The notes: generated by a model from the letters alone, not told the origin. Shown: positions 1 to 8,684, numbered from the stretch's first letter. The stretch is 64,000 nucleotides of DNA from Clostridiaceae bacterium (GCA_902363375.1 CABIZX010000003.1:312097-376096); one strand, 5' to 3'. A program made the numbers and translations.

Positions 1-189
1 AGACTGAGCTATTGCTGCCATGTTTAGTAACTCTTCTTCACTAAAGTATTGTTTTTTCTCAACAAAGTATTTACGAATCATAGGAATTACTACATAACCT
101 CCTCCAAAGGTGAAGGCACTAATGAAGAAGTTAACTCCAAAAAGCCAAAGACAAGTTTTATATTTTGAATTTTTATTTAAATAATTCAT
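1..189 (-). CDS. ChrA-type chromate transporter, N-terminal part (cut by window start)
   Basis: The minus strand from an ATG at 189 encodes 63 residues and runs off the window edge without a stop. The segment has a first membrane helix (residues about 12-30) containing FTFGGGYVVIPMI, the glycine-rich signature near the start of chromate-ion transporter (CHR) proteins, and an RKYFVEKK stretch after it. A GGGGGA ribosome binding site sits just upstream. CHR proteins are inner-membrane anion transporters, often made as two half-size subunits in Firmicutes, so a second subunit may lie outside the window. The gene is divergent from a LysR regulator, a usual arrangement for this family. The real substrate in an anaerobe is uncertain. 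Confidence 0.8.
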   Translation of the reverse strand, partial: MNYLNKNSKYKTCLWLFGVNFFISAFTFGGGYVVIPMIRKYFVEKKQYFSEEELLNMAAIAQS

Positions 190-264
190 GGAATCCCCCT
201 TTCTGCGACTTACACAATTATATTACTTGTACATAGATAAAGAAAATGATAAAATTTTATGAAA

Positions 265-286
265 TACATTACTAAAAAGTAATGTA
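265..286. promoter_or_regulatory. Perfect inverted repeat between chrA-like gene and LysR gene
   Basis: TACATTACT (265-273) and AGTAATGTA (278-286) form a perfect 9-bp dyad with a 4-base centre, ending directly at the LysR ribosome binding site. Its place in the divergent intergenic region fits a LysR operator or an RNA hairpin covering the start of the LysR mRNA. This is inferred from position and symmetry only. Confidence 0.4.
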
Positions 287-303
287 AAGGGGTGAGATTT
301 ATA

Positions 304-1185
304 ATGAACTTGAGGCAGATGCATATTTTTAAAGAGGTATGTGAAGAGTTAAGCTTTACTAAGACAGCAAAAAAGTTATATATGACACAGCCAGCAGTTT
401 CTCATGTTATAAGTGATTTAGAAGAGGAGATAGGTGGAAAACTTTTTGAGCGAATCGGGAGAAAAATCTATCTTACGGGAACTGGGGAAATACTACTGCA
501 TAAGGTAGTTAGGATAATTGAACTTCATGAGGATTTAGAAAATGGCTTTAAAGACCAGGAGGAATTAGTAACTATTCGAATTGGCTCTAGCATTACTATT
601 GCTAACTTTTGGCTTCAAAGGTGGATTAAGGAGTGGAGAAAAAAATATGAAAGAACTCCATTAAAGATTCAAGTAGATAGTGCTGCTAATATTGAAGAAA
701 AATTGTTAAATAATGAAATAGATATTGCACTAATGGAGGGAGCTATTCATAATAAACAACTTATCAGTCATGAGGTTTCTTCTTATGAAATGTCAGTGAT
801 ATGTTCCTCTGATCACGATTTTGCTAAAAGTGGAAGGTCAGAAATCACCGTAGAAGAGTTTGTAACGCAGCCACTACTACTTAGAGAGAAGGGGTCTGCC
901 ATAAGGGATACCCTTGATAGTGCTTTATTACTTAAGCATATTTATGTGGACCCTGTGATGACAAGTGTAAATTCACAAGCTCTTATTCAGGCTGTAAAGT
1001 GTAATTTTGGAGTAAGTGTTCTTCCAGATTTACTTGTTACGCAACAAGTTAAAGAAGGAGATATAGTAAAATTATCTATTAAGGATATGAGGCTTTTCAA
1101 TTATAACTCTATTTGTTATCATCAAGATAAGTATTTATCCAAACCGTTGCAGTGGTTCATTGATTGTTGTATAAGAATTAAGTAA
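304..1185 (+). CDS. LysR-family transcriptional regulator
   Basis: This 293-residue protein has an N-terminal winged helix-turn-helix (MNLRQMHIFKEVCEEL, then FTKTAKKLYMTQPAVSHVI) followed by a periplasmic-binding-protein-like effector domain from about residue 88. Length and layout are normal for the LysR family. I chose the ATG at 304 because AAAGGGGTG lies 9 bases upstream; an in-frame GTG at 292 overlaps that ribosome binding site. It is divergent from the ChrA-type transporter and is its likely regulator. The effector cannot be told from the sequence. Confidence 0.9.
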   Translation: MNLRQMHIFKEVCEELSFTKTAKKLYMTQPAVSHVISDLEEEIGGKLFERIGRKIYLTGTGEILLHKVVRIIELHEDLENGFKDQEELVTIRIGSSITIANFWLQRWIKEWRKKYERTPLKIQVDSAANIEEKLLNNEIDIALMEGAIHNKQLISHEVSSYEMSVICSSDHDFAKSGRSEITVEEFVTQPLLLREKGSAIRDTLDSALLLKHIYVDPVMTSVNSQALIQAVKCNFGVSVLPDLLVTQQVKEGDIVKLSIKDMRLFNYNSICYHQDKYLSKPLQWFIDCCIRIK

Positions 1186-1260
1186 AAGATGTGTAATAAA
1201 ACTTTAAAAAGTGATAAAATGTATGAAGTAATCACATTTGTTGATATAATTGTTCAAATA

Positions 1261-1290
1261 TGTGGACATATTATTTTAATATGTGGATAA
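1261..1290. other. Pair of DnaA-box-like 9-mers
   Basis: TGTGGATAA at 1282-1290 is the exact complement of the consensus DnaA box TTATCCACA, and TGTGGACAT at 1261-1269 resembles it. The two share orientation and are 21 bp (two helical turns) apart, in the gap upstream of tsaD. No dnaA, dnaN or box cluster is nearby, so this is not an origin. It may be a DnaA-regulated promoter or chance. Confidence 0.3.
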
Positions 1291-1369
1291 GTTTAAGTTA
1301 TTATAATAAAGTACAAACTTTAAATATAACTTTCATAATAGATAAATTATTTAAAAGTAGGTGAAAAAT

Positions 1370-2410
1370 ATGAAAGAAGCAAAGGAAATGAAAGAAAATT
1401 TTAAGATACTTGCTATAGAGTCAAGTTGTGATGAAACAGCAGCATCAGTAGTTGTTAATGGTAGAGAAGTTTTATCTAATGTTATAGCTTCTCAAATTGA
1501 TATACATAAAAAGTTTGGTGGAGTTGTACCAGAGGTAGCTTCAAGAATGCATATAGAGGCAATCAGTGCTGTAGTTGAAGAAGCACTTACAGAAGCAAAT
1601 CTGACTTTTGAAGATATAGATGCAGTAGGGGTTACCTATGGACCAGGTCTTGTTGGAGCTTTACTTGTAGGACTTCAATATGCTAAGGCTTTAGCTTATG
1701 GACTTAATATTCCGTTAATTGGAGTAAACCATATTGAAGGCCATATAAGTGCTAACTTCATTGAACATAAGGATCTAAAACCTCCTTTTGTTACTTTAGT
1801 TGTTTCAGGAGGACATACTTTTATTGTTCATATGAAAGACTATGGTGTTTTTGAAGTTTTAGGAGAAACTAGAGATGATGCAGCAGGAGAAGCCTATGAT
1901 AAAGTGGCTAGAGCTATAGGTCTTGGATATCCTGGTGGGCCTAAAATTGATAAGATTGCAAAAGAAGGAAATGAGAATGCTATTAAATTCCCAAGGGCAA
2001 ATTTCCATGATAAAACATTAGATTTCTCTTTTAGTGGTGTTAAATCAGCGGTTCTTAACTACTTAAACTCTCTTCAAATGAAGGGTGAAAGCTATAATCA
2101 AGCTGATGTAGCTGCTTCTTTTCAAAAGGCTGTAGTAGATGTATTAGTAGATAACGCTATGAAGGCTTGTAAAGAAAAGCAGGTAGATAAGATAGCTATA
2201 TCTGGAGGAGTTGCCTCTAACTCTTATTTAAGAGCAAAACTAACTGAGAGAGGCGAAAAAGAGGGCGTAACAGTGTTATTCCCATCACCAATTCTATGCA
2301 CAGATAATGCTGCTATGATTGGAAGTGCTGCTTATTATGAATATAAAGCTGGTAGAGTTGCAGATTTGACTTTAAATGCAGTACCAAATTTGAAGTTAGG
2401 ACAGAGATAA
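1370..2410 (+). CDS. tsaD: tRNA threonylcarbamoyladenosine transferase TsaD
   Basis: TsaD transfers the threonylcarbamoyl group to A37 of ANN-decoding tRNAs (t6A) together with TsaB and TsaE in the cytoplasm. The 346-residue product shows the ASKHA-fold start ([13 protein letters not shown]), the metal-binding NHIEGH motif around residues 120-125, GGHT and the C-terminal CTDNAAMI motif. The ATG at 1370 is preferred because AGTAGGTG lies just upstream; an in-frame GTG at 1361 falls within that site. It is followed by a terminator, so it is probably monocistronic. Length and motifs are normal for the family. Confidence 0.97.
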   Translation: MKEAKEMKENFKILAIESSCDETAASVVVNGREVLSNVIASQIDIHKKFGGVVPEVASRMHIEAISAVVEEALTEANLTFEDIDAVGVTYGPGLVGALLVGLQYAKALAYGLNIPLIGVNHIEGHISANFIEHKDLKPPFVTLVVSGGHTFIVHMKDYGVFEVLGETRDDAAGEAYDKVARAIGLGYPGGPKIDKIAKEGNENAIKFPRANFHDKTLDFSFSGVKSAVLNYLNSLQMKGESYNQADVAASFQKAVVDVLVDNAMKACKEKQVDKIAISGGVASNSYLRAKLTERGEKEGVTVLFPSPILCTDNAAMIGSAAYYEYKAGRVADLTLNAVPNLKLGQR

Positions 2411-2435
2411 TTTTAAGAAATGTTAGAAATAGATG

Positions 2436-2490
2436 GACTGAATAGCTAACTGTCAAGTAGACAGATAGCTGTTCAGTTCTTTTTATTTTT
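2436..2490 (+). terminator. Rho-independent terminator after tsaD
   Basis: GACTGAATAGCTAACTGTC pairs imperfectly with the segment ending in GTTCAGTTC around a short loop, followed by TTTTTATTTTT. Confidence 0.8.
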
Positions 2491-2540
2491 GAAAGTTATT
2501 TTACAAATAAGAAAAAACTATGAAGTTTTCCCAAATAGTG

Positions 2541-2569
2541 TTGACAAATTATTAGATAATAACTATTAT
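2541..2569 (+). promoter_or_regulatory. ahpC promoter with AT-rich dyad (PerR/Fur-like)
   Basis: TTGACA (2541-2546), a 17-bp spacer and TATTAT (2564-2569) form a good vegetative promoter. The -10 region overlaps an ATAAT-N4-ATTAT dyad at 2556-2569, where peroxide-responsive PerR often binds ahpC promoters in Firmicutes. The promoter call is solid; assignment to PerR is inference. Confidence 0.65.
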
Positions 2570-2646
2570 TAAATATATAAAGAAGATGATAATAAATATC
2601 AAATAAAAATAAATATCAAATAAAAAATATCAAGGAGGAATTTAAA

Positions 2647-3210
2647 ATGTCATTAATAAATAAAAAAGTTTCAGATTTTAAAGTTCAAGCTTATCAAAAT
2701 GGAGAGTTCAAGGAAGTAACACTAGATTCAGTTAAAGGACACTGGTCAGTATTTGTATTCTATCCAGCAGATTTTAGTTTTGTATGCCCAACAGAATTAG
2801 GAGAATTAGCTGATAATTATGCTAAGTTCCAAGAAATTGGTTGTGAAGTTTACTCAGTATCTGAAGATACTCACTTTGTTCATAAGGCATGGGCAGATGC
2901 TTCAGAAACAATTGCTAAGATTAAATATCCAATGTTAGGAGATCCAACAGGTAAATTAGCTAGAGATTTTGAAGTTTTAATTGAAGAAGAAGGTTTAGCT
3001 TTAAGAGGTTCTTTCGTAGTTAATCCAGAAGGAGAAATTAAAGCTTATGAGATTCATGATTTAGGAATTGGAAGAAATTCTGAAGAGCTATTAAGAAAAG
3101 TTCAAGCAGCTCAATTTGTTGCAGAGCATGGAGATCAAGTTTGCCCAGCAAAATGGAAACCAGGTGAGGAAACTATAGCACCAAGCCTAGACTTAGTTGG
3201 TAAGCTATAA
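2647..3210 (+). CDS. ahpC: Alkyl hydroperoxide reductase subunit C (typical 2-Cys peroxiredoxin)
   Basis: AhpC reduces H2O2 and organic peroxides in the cytoplasm and is re-reduced by AhpF. The 187-residue product has the peroxidatic cysteine C47 in FVCPTELGELADNY and the resolving cysteine C166 in QVCPAKW, both at the standard positions of the E. coli-type AhpC. AAGGAGG precedes the ATG. The gene is followed about 210 bases later by its likely reductase, with two hairpins in between, and has its own strong promoter with a possible PerR site. Confidence 0.97.
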   Translation: MSLINKKVSDFKVQAYQNGEFKEVTLDSVKGHWSVFVFYPADFSFVCPTELGELADNYAKFQEIGCEVYSVSEDTHFVHKAWADASETIAKIKYPMLGDPTGKLARDFEVLIEEEGLALRGSFVVNPEGEIKAYEIHDLGIGRNSEELLRKVQAAQFVAEHGDQVCPAKWKPGEETIAPSLDLVGKL

Positions 3211-3226
3211 TATTAATATTTAAATG

Positions 3227-3262
3227 TGATGGTGAATTAATGAGATTATTAATTCACCATTA
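3227..3262 (+). terminator. Hairpin after ahpC, probable attenuator
   Basis: TGATGGTGAATTAAT (3227-3241) pairs with ATTAATTCACCATTA (3248-3262). The stem is strong but the following T-tract is weak, so partial readthrough into the reductase gene is plausible, giving more AhpC than AhpF. Confidence 0.5.
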
Positions 3263-3264
3263 CC

Positions 3265-3327
3265 TTTAAAGTATTATTAAAGTTTTATTTATATAAAACT
3301 CAGATAAGATTTTAATAATACTTTAAA
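3265..3327. repeat. 17-bp perfect inverted repeat between ahpC and its reductase gene
   Basis: TTTAAAGTATTATTAAA (3265-3281) is exactly complementary to TTTAATAATACTTTAAA (3311-3327), with a 29-base loop. It follows directly on the first hairpin. It has no T-tract of its own and could stabilise an mRNA end or be a binding site. Confidence 0.6.
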
Positions 3328-3427
3328 AATATAAGGCTTCAAATAATGTCTAAAAAGTAATGATGCTAAGAAGTAGCGTTTTAGAAATAATAGAAGAAGC
3401 AAAATAAGAAGTAATAGGAGGATGAAT

Positions 3428-5089
3428 ATGGATAAAATATATGATTTATTAATAATAGGTGCAGGCCCAGCAGGACTTTCAACTGGCATATATGCAGGAA
3501 GAGCTAAGTTAAATATATTAATTATAGAAAAAGATGAATTGGGTGGACAGGTGAATAAAACCTATGATATTTCTAACTATCCAGGAGCTAGAAATAGTAA
3601 TGGGCCAAAGCTTATGGAAGAAATGAGACATCAAGCTGAAGATTTTGGTGTAAACTTCATGTCCGCTGAAGTATTAAGTGTTAATTTAGATGGAGATACA
3701 AAGATTATTAAAACTGATAGAGGAGAAATAAAGGGAAGAGCTGTAGTAATAGCAACAGGAGCTTCTCCAAGAAAGTTAGGTTTTAAAGGGGAAGAAGAGT
3801 TTACAGGTAGAGGTGTAACCTACTGTTCAACTTGTGATGGACAATTCTTTGAAGGTTTAGAGGTTTTTGTAATTGGAGCCGGATTTTCAGCAGCAGAGGA
3901 AGCAATATTTTTAACTAAGTTTGCAACTAAAGTTACAGTAATAGCTAGAAAGCCTGAATTCACTTGTGCAAAATCTATAGCAGATAGGGTTTTAGCACAT
4001 CCTAAGATAGAAGTTAAATTTAATACAGAAATATTAGAAGTTAAGGGTGACAAGATGGTAAACTATGCTAAGTTTATCAATAATAAAACTAATGAAACCT
4101 TTGAATATCATGCTAATAAGGAAGATGGCTCTTTTGGTATATTTGTTTTTGTAGGTTATTCACCACAAAGTGATTTATTTAAAGGAGTTTTAGATCTAGA
4201 TAAGTCTGGCTATATAAATGCTGATGAAAATATGGAAACTAATATAAAGGGTGTTTATGTGGCAGGAGATCTTAGACCAAAACAATTAAGACAAATAGTA
4301 ACTGCTGTAGCTGATGGAGCTATTGCCGCAACTTCAGCAGAGAGATATATCATTGAATTAAAGGATAGACTAGGAATAAAAGAGGAGTATATACCTAAAA
4401 AGATAGAGAAGAAAGTAAGTAATAATGCTAGCTTAGATGAAGTTTCAAGAAAGAGTAAGCTTTTAAATGATGACTTAAGACTTCAATTAAAGGGTGTATT
4501 GGATAGATTAGAGAAAGAAGTTACCCTTGTATCTATAGTTGATGAAGATAACAGTAAATCCTTAGAATTAAGAGATTTAGTATTAGATATTTCAGCCTTA
4601 GGAGAAAAGGTTTTAGCTGAAATTTATATTAAAGGTGAAAACCCAGATATGGAAAGTAAAATTAATTCTGATAAATATCCTGTGGTTGCACTACTAGATA
4701 AAGACAAAAATTATAGTGGAGTTAAGTTTCATGGGGTGCCAGGTGGTCATGAGTTAAATTCATTTTTATTAGCTATATATAACCTTGGTGGACCGGGACA
4801 ACAAATTTCAGAGGACACATTAAAAAGTATTAAGGCTATAGATAAGGAAATTAACATTAAAGTATGCGTATCGTTATCTTGTCATCTATGCCCAGATGTG
4901 GTTGTATCATCTCAGAGAATTGCCATAGAAAATTCAAAGGTAGAAGCTGAAATGATAGATATTGCTAGCTTTAAAGATATAAAAGATAAGTTTAATGTTA
5001 TGAGTGTTCCAGCTATAATTGTAAATGATGATGATATTTACTTTGGAGCTAAAAAAATTGACGAGATAATAAAGCTTATAAATAAGTAA
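3428..5089 (+). CDS. AhpF-like NAD(P)H:peroxiredoxin reductase with thioredoxin-fold module at the C-terminus
   Basis: Residues 1-310 form a thioredoxin-reductase domain: FAD site GAGPAGLSTGIYAGRA, redox CSTCDGQFF, NAD site IGAGFSAAEEA and GVYVAGDLRP. Residues about 345-553 form a two-thioredoxin-fold module with LSCHLCPDVV, the CxxC type of the AhpF N-terminal domain. In E. coli AhpF this module comes first; here it comes last, so the domains are permuted. It should pass electrons from NAD(P)H through FAD and two CxxC centres to AhpC. ATG 3428 is chosen because AGGAGG ends 6 bases upstream; ATG 3422 touches the site. At 553 residues it is slightly longer than standard AhpF. Confidence 0.9.
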   Translation: MDKIYDLLIIGAGPAGLSTGIYAGRAKLNILIIEKDELGGQVNKTYDISNYPGARNSNGPKLMEEMRHQAEDFGVNFMSAEVLSVNLDGDTKIIKTDRGEIKGRAVVIATGASPRKLGFKGEEEFTGRGVTYCSTCDGQFFEGLEVFVIGAGFSAAEEAIFLTKFATKVTVIARKPEFTCAKSIADRVLAHPKIEVKFNTEILEVKGDKMVNYAKFINNKTNETFEYHANKEDGSFGIFVFVGYSPQSDLFKGVLDLDKSGYINADENMETNIKGVYVAGDLRPKQLRQIVTAVADGAIAATSAERYIIELKDRLGIKEEYIPKKIEKKVSNNASLDEVSRKSKLLNDDLRLQLKGVLDRLEKEVTLVSIVDEDNSKSLELRDLVLDISALGEKVLAEIYIKGENPDMESKINSDKYPVVALLDKDKNYSGVKFHGVPGGHELNSFLLAIYNLGGPGQQISEDTLKSIKAIDKEINIKVCVSLSCHLCPDVVVSSQRIAIENSKVEAEMIDIASFKDIKDKFNVMSVPAIIVNDDDIYFGAKKIDEIIKLINK

Positions 5090-5107
5090 GTAAAAAATAG
5101 TTAATAA

Positions 5108-5142
5108 GAAAAAGTGCTAATCTAAAAAGATGGCACTTTTTC
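5108..5142. terminator. Bidirectional terminator
   Basis: GAAAAAGTGC (5108-5117) and GCACTTTTTC (5133-5142) form a stem with A- and T-rich flanks, ending the reductase transcript and possibly the converging FMN-protein transcript. Confidence 0.75.
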
Positions 5143-5218
5143 TTGCTATGAAGATAAATAGAAGTTTTAAAGATTAAAGGACTTAATCTTAATAACCTAT
5201 GCAATAAATACAGGGTTA

Positions 5219-5590
5219 TTATAAGGTTTGTTTACAAGAGTCAACAGTGATTTCTAATACTCTTGTTAAGAATGGATATTTTTCCTTCATCATATCAAAA
5301 TGTTCTCCATCTTTTAAAAATTTAGCATTTCCCTCAAGTAAGAATCCTGTTCCCATATATCTATAGCCCATAACTTCTTTACTACCAATAGTTAACTTGA
5401 CCTTAGAATTGGCAGTAATATTTTTTTCAGTTTTAATCATACCTGCTGCAGGAATTAAAATTTTGTTTCCATCTACAATTACTAAATAACTGTTCCATGT
5501 ATTACAAACGTGAGCTTCATTATTTGCACAAGTCACAATAGAGACTACACCCTCGTGGTTTATTACTTCAAAGAATTTTTCTGTTAGCAT
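5219..5590 (-). CDS. FMN-binding protein, pyridoxamine 5'-phosphate oxidase-like split barrel
   Basis: The 123-residue protein is a single split-barrel flavin-binding domain. The stretches EGVVSIVT, CNTWNSYL, DGNKILIPAAGM, KTEKNI and the end ITVDSCKQTL closely resemble my memory of the 122-residue FMN-binding protein of Desulfovibrio, including the TL ending. Such proteins bind FMN and probably carry electrons; no substrate is known. A GGAGGAG site precedes the start at 5590. It is divergent from an Rrf2 regulator 209 bases away, which is its likely regulator. Confidence 0.8.
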   Translation of the reverse strand: MLTEKFFEVINHEGVVSIVTCANNEAHVCNTWNSYLVIVDGNKILIPAAGMIKTEKNITANSKVKLTIGSKEVMGYRYMGTGFLLEGNAKFLKDGEHFDMMKEKYPFLTRVLEITVDSCKQTL

Positions 5591-5798
5591 TATATACTCC
5601 TCCTTCTGAATTGAAGATAATTTAAATCGTGGATAAACATTGTCTATAATTAATATATAATTAATTTAGCTTTGAGTCAATAGAAATATTATTATGGCAA
5701 TGATAAATTTAGGGTATTAAGATAAGTAACTTGTATGGAGAGAAATAATAGGCTATTATAAGAACATATTAAAGATAGATTAAAGGAGAAGTAAGTAA

Positions 5799-6302
5799 AT
5801 GAAGTTTTCAGTTGGAGTAGAATATGCACTACATTGTTTATTATATATGGTAAATATAGAAGAAGGCAGATCAGTAGGAATTAAGGATTTAGCAACTTTT
5901 CAAGGAATTTCAGAGACTTATTTGTCTAAGGTATATGCAAAATTAAGTAAGGCAGAAATTATAAAATCCGTACCAGGGGTAAAGGGTGGATACATGCTAG
6001 CTCGAAAGGCAGAGGATATAACCTTTTGGGATGTTGTTGAAGCAGTAGAAGGAAAAGAACATTTTTTTCAATGTGCAGAAATTAGGCAGAATACAATACT
6101 CTTAGATAAAGAAAATTTGCCAGATTCTCATACGAAATGTCCCTGTTTAATTAAAGTAGTTATGCTAGAGGCAGAAAACGAGATGAAGAAATATTTAAAT
6201 GGCAAGACCTTAGCATGGCTCTATGATGAAGTATATAATCATAAGCTTCCAAAAGATGTAGAAAGAGCAACCATTGAATGGTTTAGTAATGCTAGAAAGT
6301 AA
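5799..6302 (+). CDS. Rrf2-family transcriptional regulator with three cysteines
   Basis: The 167-residue protein begins with the Rrf2 winged helix (MKFSVGVEYALHCLLYM, GIKDLA, ISETYLSKVYAKL, VKGGYMLAR). Its C-terminal region has C92 and the closely spaced C114 and C116 (TKCPCL). IscR and NsrR bind an Fe-S cluster through three cysteines about six residues apart, so the spacing here is different, but an Fe-S or redox sensor is plausible. The target is probably the divergent FMN-binding protein. AAAGGAGAAG precedes the ATG. Confidence 0.88.
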   Translation: MKFSVGVEYALHCLLYMVNIEEGRSVGIKDLATFQGISETYLSKVYAKLSKAEIIKSVPGVKGGYMLARKAEDITFWDVVEAVEGKEHFFQCAEIRQNTILLDKENLPDSHTKCPCLIKVVMLEAENEMKKYLNGKTLAWLYDEVYNHKLPKDVERATIEWFSNARK

Positions 6303-6426
6303 TAATAGATTATTTAAGCTTATTTATGATATGGTGAACCATACCCCAAGGAACACTTCAAATTTTTGTTTGGTTAGTGAAGGTTACTCATTCAAAGGCA
6401 AATTAGAAGAAGTTTCCTTGAAAAAT

Positions 6427-6469
6427 AAAATAGTCTTAGCCAAATAATATCAATGGCTAAGACTATTTT
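6427..6469. terminator. Strong bidirectional terminator
   Basis: AAAATAGTCTTAGCCA (6427-6442) and TGGCTAAGACTATTTT (6454-6469) form a perfect 16-bp stem with A/T tails, shared by the converging Rrf2 and thioesterase genes. Confidence 0.9.
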
Positions 6470-6569
6470 AATAAGCAAAAATGCTATCATAAGCAAGTGC
6501 ATTAAGTGAAATATAATCAAAATTTATATAAGATCAATATTGAAAATATAGTTCCTAGATAAAATAATC

Positions 6570-7319
6570 TTATTTTCTCCTCCATGTAAATTGTAGTTTT
6601 GTAAGAAGAGTTCCACTATTACTTGTAATATTATGAAGGGTGATAATATCATTATTCTCCTCATTAATTACTTCAGTTGAAATATGTAATGTATCTCCAT
6701 CGGTTGTTTCCTTTTTAAATAGCACTTTAATATTAAATAATCTATATTCATTTAAAATATATCTTGGCAGAGTATCTACTGCCATTTCCATATACTTTAC
6801 ATTGTTAACATGACCATTGGAGTCTATATCACTATATCTAACAGGATAATCTTTTATATAGTCCTCCTTTTGAATTTTAGGAATATCATCTAAAGGCGGC
6901 ACTTCATTTAATTCACCATTAAGTCCATAGATTTCGTTCTGGGTAGAAGATATTCTCATAGGACGTCTTTTTTCAAAATCTATTAATATGGCAGTTGAGA
7001 AAACTTCGCCTATAACTTTTCCGTCAGAGTTTTTTATAGTATTTTGTCTATAACCATAGAATTTTTTAGTACCTAACACCTTAGTGTCAACAGTTATTGT
7101 ATCTCTAAACTTAGGGTATTCATATATAGTTATATCATACTTTAAAAGTACCCAAATACATTGATTCTGAACAAAACCTTCTCTAGTTTCTCCTATATAA
7201 TCAGATTGAGATATAACCACATCCCATAGGAAGTCTACTAAAGATGAAAATTTGCATTTGTGATCAGAATCAACATCAAAAATATTTATTTTATATTCTT
7301 TTTTAAAAATATTGCTCAA
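6570..7319 (-). CDS. Acyl-ACP thioesterase (FatA/FatB-type, double hotdog)
   Basis: The 249-residue protein has two hotdog domains (about 1-130 and 150-249), the layout of bacterial acyl-ACP thioesterases. The second contains RYSDIDSNGHVNNVKYMEMA, where the conserved Asn and His of the family are visible, and the first contains QNQCIWVLLKYDITIYEYP. It would release free fatty acids from acyl carrier protein in the cytoplasm. AGGAGG lies just upstream of the ATG. It stands alone, with no fatty acid synthesis gene beside it. Family assignment is secure; chain length preference is unknown. Confidence 0.9.
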   Translation of the reverse strand: MSNIFKKEYKINIFDVDSDHKCKFSSLVDFLWDVVISQSDYIGETREGFVQNQCIWVLLKYDITIYEYPKFRDTITVDTKVLGTKKFYGYRQNTIKNSDGKVIGEVFSTAILIDFEKRRPMRISSTQNEIYGLNGELNEVPPLDDIPKIQKEDYIKDYPVRYSDIDSNGHVNNVKYMEMAVDTLPRYILNEYRLFNIKVLFKKETTDGDTLHISTEVINEENNDIITLHNITSNSGTLLTKLQFTWRRK

Positions 7320-7826
7320 TTACATTTCCTCCTTTTATTAGGAATGGTATATATTTCATATTTAATATTGTATCATAGTTTTAAAGTTTCTATAGGATGA
7401 TATTTAACTTTTTACTGGGGAAAATCACACTTTCTACCCATATTGATAGCTGCACAATAAGCAAATGATGTCCTTAGCTATACCATTGATTATGCTTGGC
7501 TAAGGCTATTTTTATAATTACAGATACTGTATAATGAGTAATATGGTTTAGTAATAGATATAAGTAGTTTTAAAGTTTATTATTAACTATGTAATATTTT
7601 GATCTATAGAGCTTTATTAGAGGGTTAGAAGAGAGTATAAAGTCTCCATAGATGAGGATGTTGCATTAGTTTTAGCAATATATAGTAAAGATGATAGATG
7701 AGTTTAAAAAATTCAGTGGTTGCTTTGCATAGACAATAAATATATTGAGAAAATAGCAAAACAATTAAGGTAAAAATTATAATATGAATTATTTAAAAAT
7801 ATTTTTATAATGAAAGGAAAGTAAAA
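7320..7826. other. 507-base gap with a possible decayed coding remnant
   Basis: I see no gene here. In the frame from about 7622 to 7701 there is a 26-codon open stretch (VRREYKVSIDEDVALVLAIY and a few more residues) preceded by a stop and lacking a start. It could be a leftover of an older gene. A GGAAAG site near 7815 belongs to the ATPase gene that follows. Confidence 0.3.
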
Positions 7827-8684
7827 ATGATATATTTAAATACATTTATATTTCCTAATGGTGATATGGAGTTTGATTTTATATTAGGGGAAAAAAGAAT
7901 GTGCTATGATTCATTTTATCCATTTAAGATATTATCTAACCATGAATTTGAAAGAATTGATTTTGAACCAATTACCATTTTATATGGCGGTAATGGTTCA
8001 GGAAAATCAACAGCATTAAATGTAATAGCTGAAAAGATAAAAGTAAATAGAGATTCCATATATAATAAATCTAACTTTTATTCTGACTATGTTGATTTAT
8101 GTGAAATGAATATTGAGTATGAGATTCCTAAAGTCAGTAGAATTATAACAAGTGATGATGTGTTTGATTATATGTTAAATGTACGCAATATCAATGAAGG
8201 AATTGATGAAAAGAGAGAGAAGATTTTTGAAGAATATTTGGATAACAAATATAATCAATTTCAAATGAAGTCACTGGAAGACTATGATAAATTGAGAAGA
8301 GTAAATGAAGCTAGAAGAAAAACTCAATCTAAATACGTTCGTAATAACTTAATGGATAATGTAAGAGAATACTCTAATGGAGAAAATGCATTTAGATATT
8401 TTATTTCAAAAATTGAGGAAAATGGGTTATACATATTAGATGAACCTGAAAATAGCCTTTCTACAAAGCGTCAGATGGAGCTAGTTAAATTTATTGAAGA
8501 TGCTGCACGTTATTTAGGATGCCAGTTTATTATAGCAACTCACTCTCCATTTATACTTTCTATAAAAGGTGCAAAGATATATGATTTAGATGAGGAGCCT
8601 GTTGATGTGAAGAGATGGACAGAACTAGAAAATGTGCGTTCATATTATAACTTTTTTAAGGAACATGAAAATGAGTTTAAATAA
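7827..8684 (+). CDS. AAA/ABC-type predicted ATPase (COG3910-like)
   Basis: The 285-residue cytoplasmic protein has Walker A YGGNGSGKSTALNVI (residues about 55-67), a short helical middle and Walker B ENGLYILDEPENSLS, followed by the H-loop IIATHSPFILS. There is no membrane segment, TOPRIM nuclease or fused domain, so it is a stand-alone ATPase of the SMC/ABC-like type. No partner gene is next to it and I cannot assign a function. OLD-type defence ATPases are longer and carry a nuclease domain, so I do not call it one. Confidence 0.85.
   Translation: MIYLNTFIFPNGDMEFDFILGEKRMCYDSFYPFKILSNHEFERIDFEPITILYGGNGSGKSTALNVIAEKIKVNRDSIYNKSNFYSDYVDLCEMNIEYEIPKVSRIITSDDVFDYMLNVRNINEGIDEKREKIFEEYLDNKYNQFQMKSLEDYDKLRRVNEARRKTQSKYVRNNLMDNVREYSNGENAFRYFISKIEENGLYILDEPENSLSTKRQMELVKFIEDAARYLGCQFIIATHSPFILSIKGAKIYDLDEEPVDVKRWTELENVRSYYNFFKEHENEFK

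Noticed and set aside
1261..1290. Replication origin
   Set aside because: Two boxes only; no dnaA, dnaN, AT-rich unwinding cluster or other origin genes.
7827..8684. Phage-defence (OLD/Gabija-type) ATPase
   Set aside because: It has only the ATPase domain at 285 residues, no nuclease domain and no partner gene, so a defence claim is not supported.
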